NCBI RefSeq assembly: GCF_036320965.1
Contig: NC_092231.1
Location: forward strand, 27,827,894 to 27,891,893
Source of the DNA: Panulirus ornatus
Lineage: Eukaryota; Arthropoda; Malacostraca; Decapoda; Palinuridae
Reading direction: 5' to 3'
DNA length: 64,000 nt
Both the position numbers and the translations under genes were made by a program. This document shows positions 11,094-21,769 of the stretch, piece by piece; positions within the stretch are counted from its first letter, which is position 1; every line of letters begins with the position of its first letter. The notes beneath the pieces were generated by a model. That model ran no database searches. It saw only the letters and a list, made by a program, of their open reading frames with translations, and was not told where the DNA came from.

Positions 11094-11097
<4 letters not shown>
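10061..11097 (+). mobile_element. LINE family A, 5'-truncated copy with intact C-terminal frame
   Basis: The insertion begins inside the coding region at EEVKCFRYLGVDLAADG and stays open to a stop at 10644-10646. This gives about 194 residues of the RT C-terminal region: YGCEAWAMDRVVRRRVDVLE, WFDRVSNVRVREMCG, LKWFGHMERMREERLTKRIY, and a GRPNWRWKDGVKKIL motif. A long 3' UTR follows, with two hairpin-like motifs (near 10805-10830 and 11047-11076) and an AAATAAATAAAT end leading into (TA)n. The RT catalytic core is absent, so this is a dead-on-arrival copy. Confidence 0.9.

Positions 11098-11149
<52 letters not shown>
11098..11149. repeat. (TA)n microsatellite
   Basis: About 25 TA units directly follow a LINE 3' tail. 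Confidence 0.97.
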
Positions 11150-11150
<1 letters not shown>

Positions 11151-11173
11151 CATACTTAATCGCCGTCTCCCGC
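11150..11173 (-). mobile_element. LINE tail fragment
   Basis: The bases up to CGCCGTCTCCCGC match the LINE 3' tail in reverse orientation. They are cut off by the SINE-like copy that follows. Confidence 0.6.
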
Positions 11174-11311
11174 TTTTTTTTCTTTTAATTTTCCAAAAGG
11201 AGGAACAGAGGGGGGCCAAGAGAGGATATCCCACAAAGGCCCAGTCCTCTGTTCTTAACGCTACCTCGCTAACGCGGGAAATGGCGAATAGTTTAAAAGA
11301 AAGAAAAAGAA
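11174..11311 (+). mobile_element. SINE-like element, 5'-truncated copy
   Basis: It starts in the T-run/TTTTCCAAAAGGAGGAACAGAG part of the family. It ends with ACGCTACCTCGCTAACGCGG, then AAATGGCGAATAGTTTAAAAGAAAG. Confidence 0.82.
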
Positions 11312-11873
11312 ATATATATAAACGCCCACACACACACACATATACATATCTATACATTTCAACGTATGCATACATATACACACACAGACATACATATATA
11401 CACATGTACATATTCATACTTGCTGCCTTCATCCATTTCTGTCGCCACCCCGCCACACATGAAATAGCATTCTCAACCCCCCTAGGGCCTAGATGTGGAA
11501 AGGGAGCTGTGGTTTTGGTGCATTACAAACGACAGCTAGAGACTGAGTGTGAACGAATGTGGCCTATGTTGTCTTTTCCTAGCGTTACCTCGCGCGCGCG
11601 CGCATGGGGGGAGGGGGGATGCTGTTTCATGTGTAGCGGGATGGCGACGAGATGGATGAAGGCAGCAGGTATGAATATGTACATGTGTATATATGTATAT
11701 GTCTGTGTATGTATATGTATGTATACATTGAAATGTAAAGGTATGCATATATATGTGCGTGTGTTGGCGTTTATGTATATGGAAGTGTATGTGGGTGGGT
11801 TGGGCCATTCTTTCGTCTGTTTCCTTGCGCTACCTTCCTAACGCGGGAGACAGCGACTAAGTATAATAAATAC

Positions 11874-11876
<3 letters not shown>
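11312..11876. mobile_element. Palindrome made of two LINE 3' UTR fragments in inverted orientation
   Basis: The segment 11312-11486 is a minus-strand LINE 3' UTR piece. From 11487 the plus-strand UTR is read (GGAAAGGGAGCTGTGGTTTTGG onwards) to the tail hairpin at about 11827-11858. The minus piece is complementary to about 11600-11780, giving a foldback with roughly 170-bp arms. A (CG)n expansion at 11592-11604 sits in the upstream motif. The tail hairpin here carries a CCTTCCTAACGCGGG variant. Confidence 0.75.

Positions 11877-11907
<31 letters not shown>
11877..11907. repeat. (TA)n microsatellite
   Basis: About 15 TA units separate the 3' tail of one LINE fragment from the 5' junction of the best LINE copy. 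Confidence 0.95.
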
Positions 11908-11909
<2 letters not shown>

Positions 11910-14026
11910 ATTATTAGTGAAAGAGAAGAGAGAGGCATTTGGACGATTTTTGCAGGGAAAAAATGCAATTGAGTGGGAGATGTATATAAGAAAGAGACAG
12001 GAGGTCAAGAGAAAGGTGCAAGAGGTGAAAAAGAGGGCAAATGAGAGTTGGGGTGAGAGAGTATCATGAAATTTTAGAGAAAATAAAAACATGTTCTGGA
12101 AGGAGGTAAATAAAGTGCGTAAGACAAGGGAGCAAATGGGAACTTCAGTGAAGGGCGCAAATGGGGAGGTGATAAAAAGTAGCGGTGATGTGAGAAGGAG
12201 ATGGAGTGAGTATTTTGAAGGTTTGTTGAATGTGTTTGATGATAGAGTGGCAGATATAGGGTGTTTTGGTCGAGGTGGTGTGCAAAGTGAGAGGGTTAGG
12301 GAAAATGATTTGGTAAACAGAGAAGAGGTAGTAAAAGCTTTGCGGAAGATGAAAGCCGGCAAGGCAGCAGGTTTGGATGGTATTGCAGTGGAATTTATTA
12401 AAAAAGGGGTGACTGTATTATTGACTGGTTGGTAAGGTTATTTAATGTATGTATGACTCATGGTGAGGTGCCTGAGGATTGGCGGAATGCGTGCATAGTG
12501 CCATTGTACAAAGGCAAAGGGGATAAGAGTGAGTGCTCAAATTACAGAGGTATAAGTTTGTTGAGTATTCCTGGTAAATTATATGGGAGGGTATTGATTG
12601 AGAGGGTGAAGGCATGTACAGAGCATCAGATTGGGGAAGAGCAGTGTGGTTTCAGAAGTGGTAGAGGATGTGTGGATCAGGTGTTTGCTTTGAAGAATGT
12701 ATGTGAGAAATACTCAGAAAAGCAAATGGATTTGTATGTAGCATTTATGGATCTGGAGAAGGCATATGATAGAGTTGATAGAGATGCTCTGTGGAAGGTA
12801 TTAAGAATATATGGTGTGGGAAGCAAGTTGTTAGAAGCAGTGAAAAGTTTTTATCGAGGATGTAAGGCATGTGTACGTGTAGGAAGAGGGGAAAGTGATT
12901 GGTTCTCAGTGAATGTAGGTTTGCGGCAGGGGTGTGTGATGTCTCCATGGTTGTTTAATTTGTTTATGGATGGGGTTGTTAGGGAGGTGAATGCAAGAGT
13001 TTTGGAAAGAGGGGCAAGTACGAAGTCTGTTGGGGATGAGAGAGCTTGGGAAGTGAGTCAGTTGTTGTTCGCTGATGATACAGCGCTGGTGGCTGATTCA
13101 TGTGAGAAACTGCAGAAGCTGGTGACTGAGTTTGGTAAAGTGTGTGAAAGAAGAAAGTTAAGAGTAAATGTGAATAAGAGCAAGGTAATTAGGTACAGTA
13201 GGGTTGAGGGTCAAGTCAATTGGGAGGTAAGTTTGAATGGAGAAAAACTGGAGGAAGTAAAGTGTTTTAGATATCTGGGAGTGGATCTGGCAGCGGATGG
13301 AACCATGGAAGCGGAAGTGGATCATAGGGTGGGGGAGGGGGCGAAAATCCTGGGAGCCTTGAAGAATGTGTGGAAGTCGAGAACATTATCTCGGAAAGCA
13401 AAAATGGGTATGTTTGAAGGAATAGTGGTTCCAATAATGTTGTATGGTTGCGAGGCGTGGGCTATGGATAGAGTTGTGCGCAGGAGGGTGGATGTGCTGG
13501 AAATGAGATGTTTGAGGACAATGTGTGGTGTGAGGTGGTTTGATCGAGTAAGTAACGTAAGGGTAAGAGAGATGTGTGGAAATAAAAAGAGCGTGGTTGA
13601 GAGAGCAGAAGAGGGTGTTTTGAAATGGTTTGGGCACATGGAGAGAATGAGTGAGGAAAGATTGACCAAGAGGATATATGTGTCGGAGGTGGAGGGAACG
13701 AGGAGAAGAGGGAGACCAAATTGGAGGTGGAAAGATGGAGTGAAAAAGATTTTGTGTGATCGGGGCCTGAACATGCAGGAGGGTGAAAGGAGGGCAAGGA
13801 ATAGAGTGAATTGGAGCGATGTGGTATACAGGGGTTGACGTGCTGTCAGTGGATTGAATCAAGGCATGTGAAGCGTCTGGGGTAAACCATGGAAAGCTGT
13901 GTAGGTATGTATATTTGCGTGTGTGGACGTGTGTATGTACATGTGTATGGGGGGGGGGTTGGGCCATTTCTTTCGTCTGTTTCCTTGCGCTACCTCGCAA
14001 ACGCGGGAGACAGCGACAAAGTATAA

Positions 14027-14043
<17 letters not shown>
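11908..14043 (+). mobile_element. LINE family A, best-preserved copy (RT domain, short 3' UTR)
   Basis: The copy opens inside the linker upstream of RT (a KRKVQEVKKRANESWGERV segment), passes the full RT, ends the frame at 13836-13838, and has a short 3' UTR. In that UTR the segment between CATGGAAAGC and GTGTAGGTATG is deleted relative to other copies. The tail hairpin is at about 13990-14018, followed by an A-run and (TA)n. It lacks an endonuclease, so it is 5'-truncated next to (TA)n. With its minus-strand sister at 19.7-20.9 kb it defines a short-UTR subfamily. Confidence 0.93.
12091..13838 (+). pseudogene. Non-LTR retrotransposon reverse transcriptase, two frames
   Basis: This codes for the RT that would copy the element's RNA at a nicked target. 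Part 1 (12091-12435) holds the linker and the KAAGLDGIAVEFIKKG motif. Part 2 (12429-13838, 469 aa) holds EDWRNACIVPLYKGKGD, NYRGISLLSIPGKL, FRSGRGCVDQ, motif A (FMDLEKAYDRVDRDAL), motif B (GLRQGCVMSPWLFNLFMDGV), motif C (LLFADDTALVAD) and a FRYLGVDLAADG block. A C-terminal domain ends in GRPNWRWKDGVKKIL. The parts are separated by a one-base indel in the AAAAAAGGGG run near 12405. A TGA lies upstream at 12067-12069 in the same frame as part 1. The style is RTE/Jockey-like; the exact clade is not resolved. Confidence 0.92.

Positions 14044-14119
<76 letters not shown>
14025..14119. repeat. A-run, (TA)n and (GT)n compound microsatellite
   Basis: An A20 run is followed by about 20 TA units and about 18 GT units at the 3' end of the best LINE copy. 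Confidence 0.97.
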
Positions 14120-14121
<2 letters not shown>

Positions 14122-15365
14122 TTACTGAACCAGGACTGGTCAATAAGGGGAAGAGGCGAATGACAAACTTACGAAGAAAGTCATAAAACCTCCAAACAGG
14201 AGTTGTCTATAAGGACACATTGGATATTAGAGATCCTTTAACTTTCCGAGTTATTTGAAAAATATCAGAAAGGTAGTGATATCTACATGGTTGTCTAACT
14301 ATCATGAGAGTAAATTACTAAACAGTTAAGGATAAATTCATGCACATTTTATTTTCCCCTTTAGACGAGTCAGATTAGAATAAATGTAAAAATATATTAA
14401 TTCATCATAACTAAGTTTATCAAATACTGTAATAGCTTGAGGATGGAGGAGTAAATCACCCTCGCTTTAGAAAGCTTCTATTCATATGTTGATTTGACTG
14501 TTTATATTTTCTCATCATGTGTGGCAAATGCCTTAAGAGTTCATACTGCATTTTGTGTAAGAAGCAATTTCGATGAAGATCAAGCAGGGAAGGCAAAACA
14601 AAGGTGGAAGGCTGGAATATCCTAACTAAGAAGACCGCACACAAACGTTCACGAGGCTACTTGAAGCCATAGAAAGTTCAGGAAATCGACCTGCAAAAGT
14701 GGAGAACTCTTTCCCCGTCCTGTACAAATACGTAATTTATTGATGGGTAAAAATGAAAGTTTCATCAAATCCACAGTTCCACTCCCATTTTTCATGATCA
14801 ATACTTTTGAAATGGCATAAGTATTCGCTCTACCTACTTTCAATACTTTGTTGAATTTAAGTACTTAAATTAGGAGATTGTCCTTTCTTGTTTTTAGTTT
14901 CAAACTTTTCGTTTTAAGTAAACTTATAGAAATTTAAGTTCTGCAAATACTTCATTGTCTTTCTCGTGCTTCATCAAAACTGGTGGCTTTAGTCACGTAC
15001 CCACTCGACTAGAAAAGTCACCTTCCACTGTTGACAAGAGAAAGTGAGGCAATGAAGAGTACAGTCTCAACACAGCATGATAATGATGCGATGGTGCTAG
15101 AAGTAATCTTGCTGCAAATAAGTGTCTCTATTGTCATACTGTTGTGAATTGCGAGTGTGTCTTCAATTTCTTTATGGGAAATATTCTATTTGAAAAACAT
15201 TATCAAATGAAAATTTGTCAGCATGGCTTGGCATATCATTCTTTTTTACGCTTCAAGTGAACCCGTATTGGATGTCTGCCAGGACACATGAGCTCCCACT
15301 ATATGCATCCCTAAAGCTGTAAGAACCCTGTACGAAGGGTTATGGAGTTATAGAATTAATATAAA
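14120..15365. other. AT-rich unique sequence, no gene seen
   Basis: Only short frames without recognisable motifs occur. I find no tandem repeat or transposon end. Confidence 0.45.
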
Positions 15366-15605
15366 TCTTTTTTTCTTACATGCTCGCCATTTCCCGCATA
15401 CGCAAGGGAGCGACAAGAACAGATGACTGAGCCTTAGAGGGAAAACTCCTACCCTGGCATCTTCCTCTGCTCCTTCTTTTGGAAAGTAATACAGGAAGGG
15501 AGGATTGCTAGCCACCCACTCCCACCCCTCTTAGTTGTCTTCTACAATATGCAGAGAATACGTATGTGGGCAGTGGTGTTCTTTCTTCACTATCCCCAGG
15601 GATAA

Positions 15606-15606
<1 letters not shown>
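15366..15606 (-). mobile_element. SINE-like element, full-length diverged copy
   Basis: On the minus strand it runs from the palindromic head TTATCCCTGGGGATAG through the AGAATACG block. The tail is diverged, reading CGCTCCCTTGCGTATGCGGGAAATGGCGAG. It faces a plus-strand copy across 30 bp of (TA)n, heads together. Confidence 0.85.

Positions 15607-15637
<31 letters not shown>
15607..15637. repeat. (TA)n between two SINE heads
   Basis: About 15 TA units separate two oppositely oriented SINE-like copies whose 5' heads face each other. Confidence 0.95.
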
Positions 15638-15640
<3 letters not shown>

Positions 15641-15875
15641 CCCTGGGGATAGGGGAGAAAGAATACTTCCCACGTATTCCCTGCGTGTCGTAGAAGGCGA
15701 CTAAAAGGGGAGGGAGCGGGGGGCTGGAAATCCTCCCCTCTCACTTTTTTTTTTAATTTTCCAAAAGAGGGAACAGAGAAGGGGCCCAGGTGAGGATATT
15801 CCCTCAAGGGCCCAGTCCTCTGTTCTCAACGCTACCTCGCTAATGCGGGAAATGGCGAATAGTATGAAAGAAAAG

Positions 15876-15876
<1 letters not shown>
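15638..15876 (+). mobile_element. SINE-like element, full-length copy
   Basis: It runs from TATCCCTGGGGATAGGGGAG to the tail ACGCTACCTCGCTAATGCGG. AAATGGCGAATAGTATGAAAG and (TA)n follow. The head ATCCC-TG-GGGAT is self-complementary. I found no convincing A and B boxes, so the pol III origin expected of a SINE is unproven. Length is about 235 bp. Confidence 0.9.

Positions 15877-15961
<85 letters not shown>
15877..15961. repeat. (TA)n microsatellite between tandem SINE-like copies
   Basis: About 42 TA units with one phase slip near 15900 link the tail of one copy to the head of the next. Confidence 0.97.
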
Positions 15962-15965
<4 letters not shown>

Positions 15966-16196
15966 CCCTGGGGATAGGGGAGAAAGAACACTTCCCACGT
16001 ATTCCCAGCGTGTCGCAGAAGACGACTAAAAGGGGAGGGAGCGGGGGGCTGGAAATCCTCCCCTCTCGTTTTTTCTTTTCTTTTTTTTCAAAAGAAGGAG
16101 CAGAGAAGGGGGCCAGGTGAGGATATTCCCTCTGTTCTTAACGCTACCTCGCTAACGCGGGAAATGGCGAATAGTATGAAAGAAAGAATGAAAGAA

Positions 16197-16201
<5 letters not shown>
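15962..16201 (+). mobile_element. SINE-like element, full-length copy
   Basis: It carries the palindromic head, the CCACGTATTCCCAGCGTGTCG block, the T/C-rich middle, and the tail ACGCTACCTCGCTAACGCGG leading into GAAAGAAAGAATGAAAG. It is closely related to the copy just upstream. A short internal deletion removes the AAAGGCCCAGT part near 16128. Confidence 0.9.

Positions 16202-16257
<56 letters not shown>
16202..16257. repeat. (TA)n microsatellite
   Basis: About 27 TA units lie between a SINE-like tail and the 3' end of a minus-strand LINE. Confidence 0.97.
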
Positions 16258-16258
<1 letters not shown>

Positions 16259-19200
16259 CTTTTTTTTTCCCATACAAGTTCATTTCTTGGGTCAGCGAGG
16301 TGCTAGCATCAGCGTGGTAGCACCAGAAAAAGATGAAGAAATGGCCTAATCTGCTCACATTCACACTCTAGCTGTCATATACAGTGCACAGAAACCAAAT
16401 CCCCCTCTCCAAACCCAGGCCCCATGGCCCATTCTGAGGTTTCCCCTGACCATTTCACATACCCTGGTTCAGCCCACTACAGCACGTCCTCCCTTGTACA
16501 CTATATTGTTCCAATTTTCTTTATCCCTAGCATGCCTTGCACCCTCCTACATGTTCAGGCCACAAGCCCTCAAAGCATCTTTCACTCCATCCTTCCACCT
16601 CCCCACTGGTTAACCCCTTTTCCGTTCCATCCACTTCTGACGTGTACACTCTCTCAGCCAAGTTTTCTTCACTCATTCTCTCCTCTTGCTCAGCACACAC
16701 TCTTCAACTCTCTTAAACATCCTCCTTTTACTAGCACATCTCTATCTTACCCTATACTTTTCATTCATTCAGACAACCCTCCTTACACCTTGTTCTCAAA
16801 ATTGTTCTCAAACATTTTCCAGCAAATGCACTCTATCATTTACATTTATGTCAAAGGCCCATGCCTCATATAACACTGATGGGACTACTATACCTTCTAC
16901 CACACCCATCCTTGCCCTTCGAGACAGTCACCTCTCTTCCTAAACATTCCTCAACACACTCAAGACCTTTGCTCCCTCATCCACCCCATGGCTTACCTCA
17001 GTTCCTATGGTTCTACTCACGCTAACACAGCCACTCCAAGGTATCTAAAATTCCCACTTCCTCTAAGCTCTCTCCATTCAAACTCACATCCCAACTAGCC
17101 TGTCTCTTTTCACTGCAAAACCTAAAATCCTTAGTTTTATTCACATTTACTTTTAACTTTCTCCTTTCACACACCCTTCCAAACTAAGACAACAGCTTCT
17201 GCAGTTTCTCACTTGAATCTATTCTCAGCTTTGTATCATCAGCAAACAATAATTGACTCACCTCCCAGGACCCCTATCCCCAGCCTAAATCATACCTGCT
17301 CCTCTCACGAAGATCCTTGCATTCACTTAGCTCACAACCCCATCCAGAAAGAGATTAAATAGCCATAGTGACAGACCAACCTTCACTCGGAACCACTTAT
17401 CCTCCTCTCTACCTACTCACACACGTCTTACTCTCAGGATAAAATCTCCTCAATGCTTCTACTAACATTCGTAACACTTTCCACAAAGGATCTCCAGCAA
17501 CCCTATAATATCCTTTCTCCAAATCCTCAAATGCCATATACAGATCCTTCTGTTTATGTATTCTCAAACACATTCTTCAAAGCAAACACCTGATCCAAAC
17601 ACCCTCTACCACTCCTCAAACCACATCCTGCCCCATCTGATGATTTGTGCATGCCACCATCCTCGCTATCACCATTCTCCTAAACAACCTACCAAGTACA
17701 CTCAAAAATCTTATATCTCTAATTCAAACATTCACCTTTGTCCCTCTTGCCTTTCTGCAATGGCACCATGTATACATTGCACCAATCCTTAAGCACATCA
17801 CCATTATCCACACATACATTGAAAATCCTAACAAACCATCTTTTTAAGAAATTCGTCTGTAATACTATCCACTCCTGCTGCCCTGGTACATTTCGCCATA
17901 TACAATGCTTTCACCCCCTCTACTTCCTTCACCAAACCACTTGCCATTACCCTCTCACTTTGCATACCAACCCGACCCAAATACATCCTCCTCAAAAACA
18001 TTCAACAGTCCTTCAAAGTACTTAATCAATCTGCTCTTCATCTCGTTACTATTTGTAACCACCTCCTCATTTGCCCCCTTCACCGTTGTTCCCATTTGCT
18101 CCCTTATCTTTTCTTACACTGTCAACCTCCTTCCAAAATATTTTATTCTCCCTGAAGTTTGCTGATACTGTTCACCCCAATTCTCATTTGACCTTTTTAT
18201 CAGCCCTTGCACTTACCTCTTGACCTCCTGCCCCTTTCCCTAGTACACCTAATCACCTCCAGTCCTTCTATGTAAGTGCTGCCTATACAACTCTCGTTTT
18301 TCTTTCACTAGTAACTTTACATTATCATGCCACCACTCACTATCCTTTCTCACTTGCACAACTCCCGCCTTCCGCATTCCACACACTTCTCCAACACATA
18401 CTAGCACTGCTTCCTTAAATACACCTAAGCTCTCTTGGTATTTCTTCATATGTCTCCTGTCCAAGCTCACTTACATTCATCAACTTCTCACCCATGTCAT
18501 TTCCTTTTCAAAAACAATAAAAAATCTACAAATCTTCACCCTCGCCTCCACGAGATAATGATCACACATCCTATCAACTGCCCCTCTGAACACATACACA
18601 TCCAAGAGTCGTACCTCTTTTACATGCCTGTCAATTAAAGTGTAATTCAGTGATGCCTGCTGACCATCTCCCTAACGCATCCACTTACAATTGTGGATGT
18701 CCCTCTTTTTAAACTAAGTATTCCCAATCACCAGTCCTTCTCCAGGACACAGCTCCACAAGCTGTTCGCCTTCTCCATTCACCATACTGGTAACTCCATA
18801 CCCACTAATTATACTCTAAACTGCCACATGAATCACTTACACATTCAAATCACCCATCATTAAGACTCGGTATCTTGCATCAAAACTGTTGAAACACTCA
18901 CTCAGCTGCTCCCAAAACACTCACTTCTCTTCATCTTTCTTCTGATGCCATGTGCATAAGGACTAATAATCATTCATATCTTGTAATCCATATTCATTTT
19001 TACCCATATCAGTCTGGAGCTCTCTTCCTTACACTCTCCTAACACTGCTGCTTCAGCAGTAGTGCTACCCCTTTCTTAGCTCTCACTTTCACTAACCCCT
19101 AACTTTACTCCTAAGACATTCCTAGACCACTCTTCCCCCTTACTGTTGAGCTTTGTTTTGATATAAACCAGAGCATCAAACATACTACCCATCTCTCCCT

Positions 19201-19290
19201 TCTTCACATCTTGGTAATATTCACATGCATTCAGACCCCAGCCTGAGCCTTCAAGAAGGATGAGCACTCCTTACTCAGCTCCTTCAGTTC
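16258..19290 (-). mobile_element. LINE family B, near full length (endonuclease plus RT), degraded
   Basis: This older relative of family A keeps the longest 5' part in the window. Reading the minus strand, an APE-type endonuclease lies at about 19260-18500. It has MMGDLNV near 18850 (the GDLN catalytic motif), a LNYTLIDRHVKEVRLLDVYV segment, and a DRMCDHYLVEARV block near 18560 (the DH motif). The linker (18249-18470) and the RT follow, heavily mutated, to about 16700. The 3' UTR ends near 16262 with GCTACCACGCTGATGCTAGC and ACCTCGCTGACCCAAGAAATG, related to the family A tail. It suggests that family A elements originally carried an APE endonuclease. Confidence 0.8.
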
Positions 19291-19297
19291 TTTCTCT

Positions 19298-19646
<349 letters not shown>

Positions 19647-19731
<85 letters not shown>

Positions 19732-19737
19732 CTTTTT
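19647..19737. repeat. (TA)n and T-run
   Basis: About 34 TA units are followed by a T-run. This joins a SINE-like 3' tail to the 3' tail of an oppositely oriented LINE. Confidence 0.97.
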
Positions 19738-20934
19738 TGCTTTGTCGCTGTCTCCCGCGTTTGCGAATTAGCGCAAGCAAACAGACGAAAGAAATGGCCC
19801 AACCCACCCCCATACACATGTATATACATGCACGTCACACACGCAAATATACATACCTACACAGCTTTCCATGGTTTACCCCAGACGCTTCATATACCCT
19901 GATTCAATCCACTGACAGCACGTCAACCCCGGTATACCACATCGATCCAATTCACTCTATTCCTTGCCCTCCTTTCACCCTCCTGCATGTTCAGGCCCCG
20001 ATCACTCAAAATCTTTTTCACTCCATCTTTCCACCTCCAATTTGGTCTCCCACTTCTCCTCGTTCCCTCCACCTCCGACACATATATCCTCTTGGTCAAT
20101 CTTTCCTCACTCATTCTCTCCATGTGCCCAAACCATTTCAAAACACCCTCTTCTGCTCTCTCAACCACGCTCTTTTTATTTCCACACATCTCTCTTACCC
20201 TTACATTACTTACTCGATCAAACCACCTCACACCACACATTGTCCTCAAACATCTCATTTCCAGCACATCCACCCTTCTGCGCACAACTCTATCCATAGC
20301 CCACGCCTCGCAACCATACAACATTGTTGGAACCACTAGTCCTTCAAACATACCCATTTTTGCTTTCCGAGATAATGTTCTCGACTTCCACACATTCTTC
20401 AATGCTCCCAGGATTTTCGCCCCCTCCCCCACCCTATGATTCACTTCCGCTTCCATGATTCCATCCGCTGCCAGATCCACTCCCAGATATCTAAAACACT
20501 TTACTTCCTCCAGTTTTTCTCCATTCAAACTTACCTCCCAATTGACTTGACCCTCAACCCTACTGTACCTAATAACCTTGCTCTTATTCACATTTACTCT
20601 TAACTTTCTTCTTTCACACACTTTACCAAACTCAGTCACCAGCTTCTGCCGTTTCTCACATGAATCAGCCACCAGCGCTGTATCATCAGCGAACAACTGA
20701 CTCACTTCCCAAGCTCTCTCATCCCCAACAGACTTCATACTTGCCCCTCTTTCCAAAACTCTTGCATTCACCTCCCTAACAACCCCATCCATAAACAAAT
20801 TAAACAACCATGAAGACATCACACACCCTGCCGCAAACCTACATTCACTGAGAACCAATCACTTTCCTCTCATCCTACACGTACACATGCCTTACATCCT
20901 CGATAAAAACTTTTCACTGCTTCTAACAACTTCT

Positions 20935-20937
<3 letters not shown>
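19738..20937 (-). mobile_element. LINE family A, short-UTR subfamily copy
   Basis: The 3' tail (about 19741-19775) is followed by the same deleted UTR junction as in the 11.9-14.0 kb copy. A 311-aa open frame at 19923-20858 then covers RT motif B remnants (CVMSSWLFNLFMDGVV), motif C (QLFADDTALVAD) and the whole C-terminal domain. One residue is lost before FADD compared with the sister, and the GLRQG part is damaged by a frame break. It is 5'-truncated at about 20937 against (TA)n. Confidence 0.92.
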
Positions 20938-20984
<47 letters not shown>

Positions 20985-20991
20985 ATATATA
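20938..20991. repeat. (TA)n microsatellite, interrupted
   Basis: About 26 TA units with one phase slip sit at the 5' truncation point of the LINE copy on the left. Confidence 0.95.
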
Positions 20992-21010
20992 TTTTATATT
21001 TTTTTATTTT

Positions 21011-21242
21011 ATTTACTTTGTCGTGTCTCCCTGCTGCGAGGTGAAGCGCAAGGAAACAAGAAGAATGGCCTCACTCCCGCATACAGGTTCAACGCATCTA
21101 CATATACAAGTGTTACCTGGTTAACCGCAGACGCTTCACATGTGATTCATGCCACTGAAGACGTTACCGTAACCACATACGATCCATTCTCCTATTCCGT
21201 TGTCCTCCTTTCACCCTCCGCAAGTTCAGGACACCTCACTAA
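21011..21242 (-). mobile_element. LINE family A 3' UTR, heavily deleted copy
   Basis: Scattered blocks of the family tail (CTTTGTCG, GTGTCTCCCTGC, GCGCAAGGAAACA) and UTR (CGCAGACGCTTCACATG) remain in order but with many small deletions. Confidence 0.7.
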
Positions 21243-21256
21243 TAAAATATAAAATA

Positions 21257-21257
<1 letters not shown>

Positions 21258-21309
<52 letters not shown>

Positions 21310-21310
21310 T
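21258..21310. repeat. (TA)n microsatellite
   Basis: About 23 TA units plus a short AT-rich end lie between two decayed LINE 3' ends. Confidence 0.95.
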
Positions 21311-21542
21311 ATTTTTGTGTGTCACAAGTGACGAGGTGGTCAAGGAAAAACGAAGAAATGAACCACCATAACATGTATATACATATAGTCCACACACAAA
21401 TATTACATAATAAACATTTCAATATTTATCCAATACTTACATCGCTGATTCTCCCTATAAGGTACGTCAAAACGAGGAAAAACATCAACCATTTCCGCCT
21501 ATTCCTGCCTCCTATCATCCCCCTCATGTCAGGCCCACCTTA
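21311..21542 (-). mobile_element. LINE 3' UTR, strongly degraded copy
   Basis: GACGAGGTGG, CATGTATATACATATAGTCCACACAC and later blocks follow the LINE 3' UTR order with much decay. Confidence 0.5.
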
Positions 21543-21769
21543 GAAAAGAAATGCATAGCATTTATAATTAATCAATAAACTTATTTAATGGCAAGCGAAG
21601 GCCAACACATTCTGTAATCAGCCATATATATTATTATTATATATAATATCCATATATACGTTTCCACATCTAATGCAGTTTGCAAACCACTGACCCAAGC
21701 CATATCAGCATACCTAGATAACGAACACATCTCTCTCATCATGTGTAAGCAGCGAACCATCCTCACTCA

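Noticed and set aside
12429..13838. 469-aa open frame as a host gene
   Set aside because: It carries all non-LTR RT motifs, has a dozen decayed relatives in the window, and is bounded by LINE UTR and tail. It is a retrotransposon gene.
13322..14000. Long minus-strand frames of 111-204 aa opposite the LINE
   Set aside because: They are antisense shadows of the RT coding strand and recur opposite every copy.
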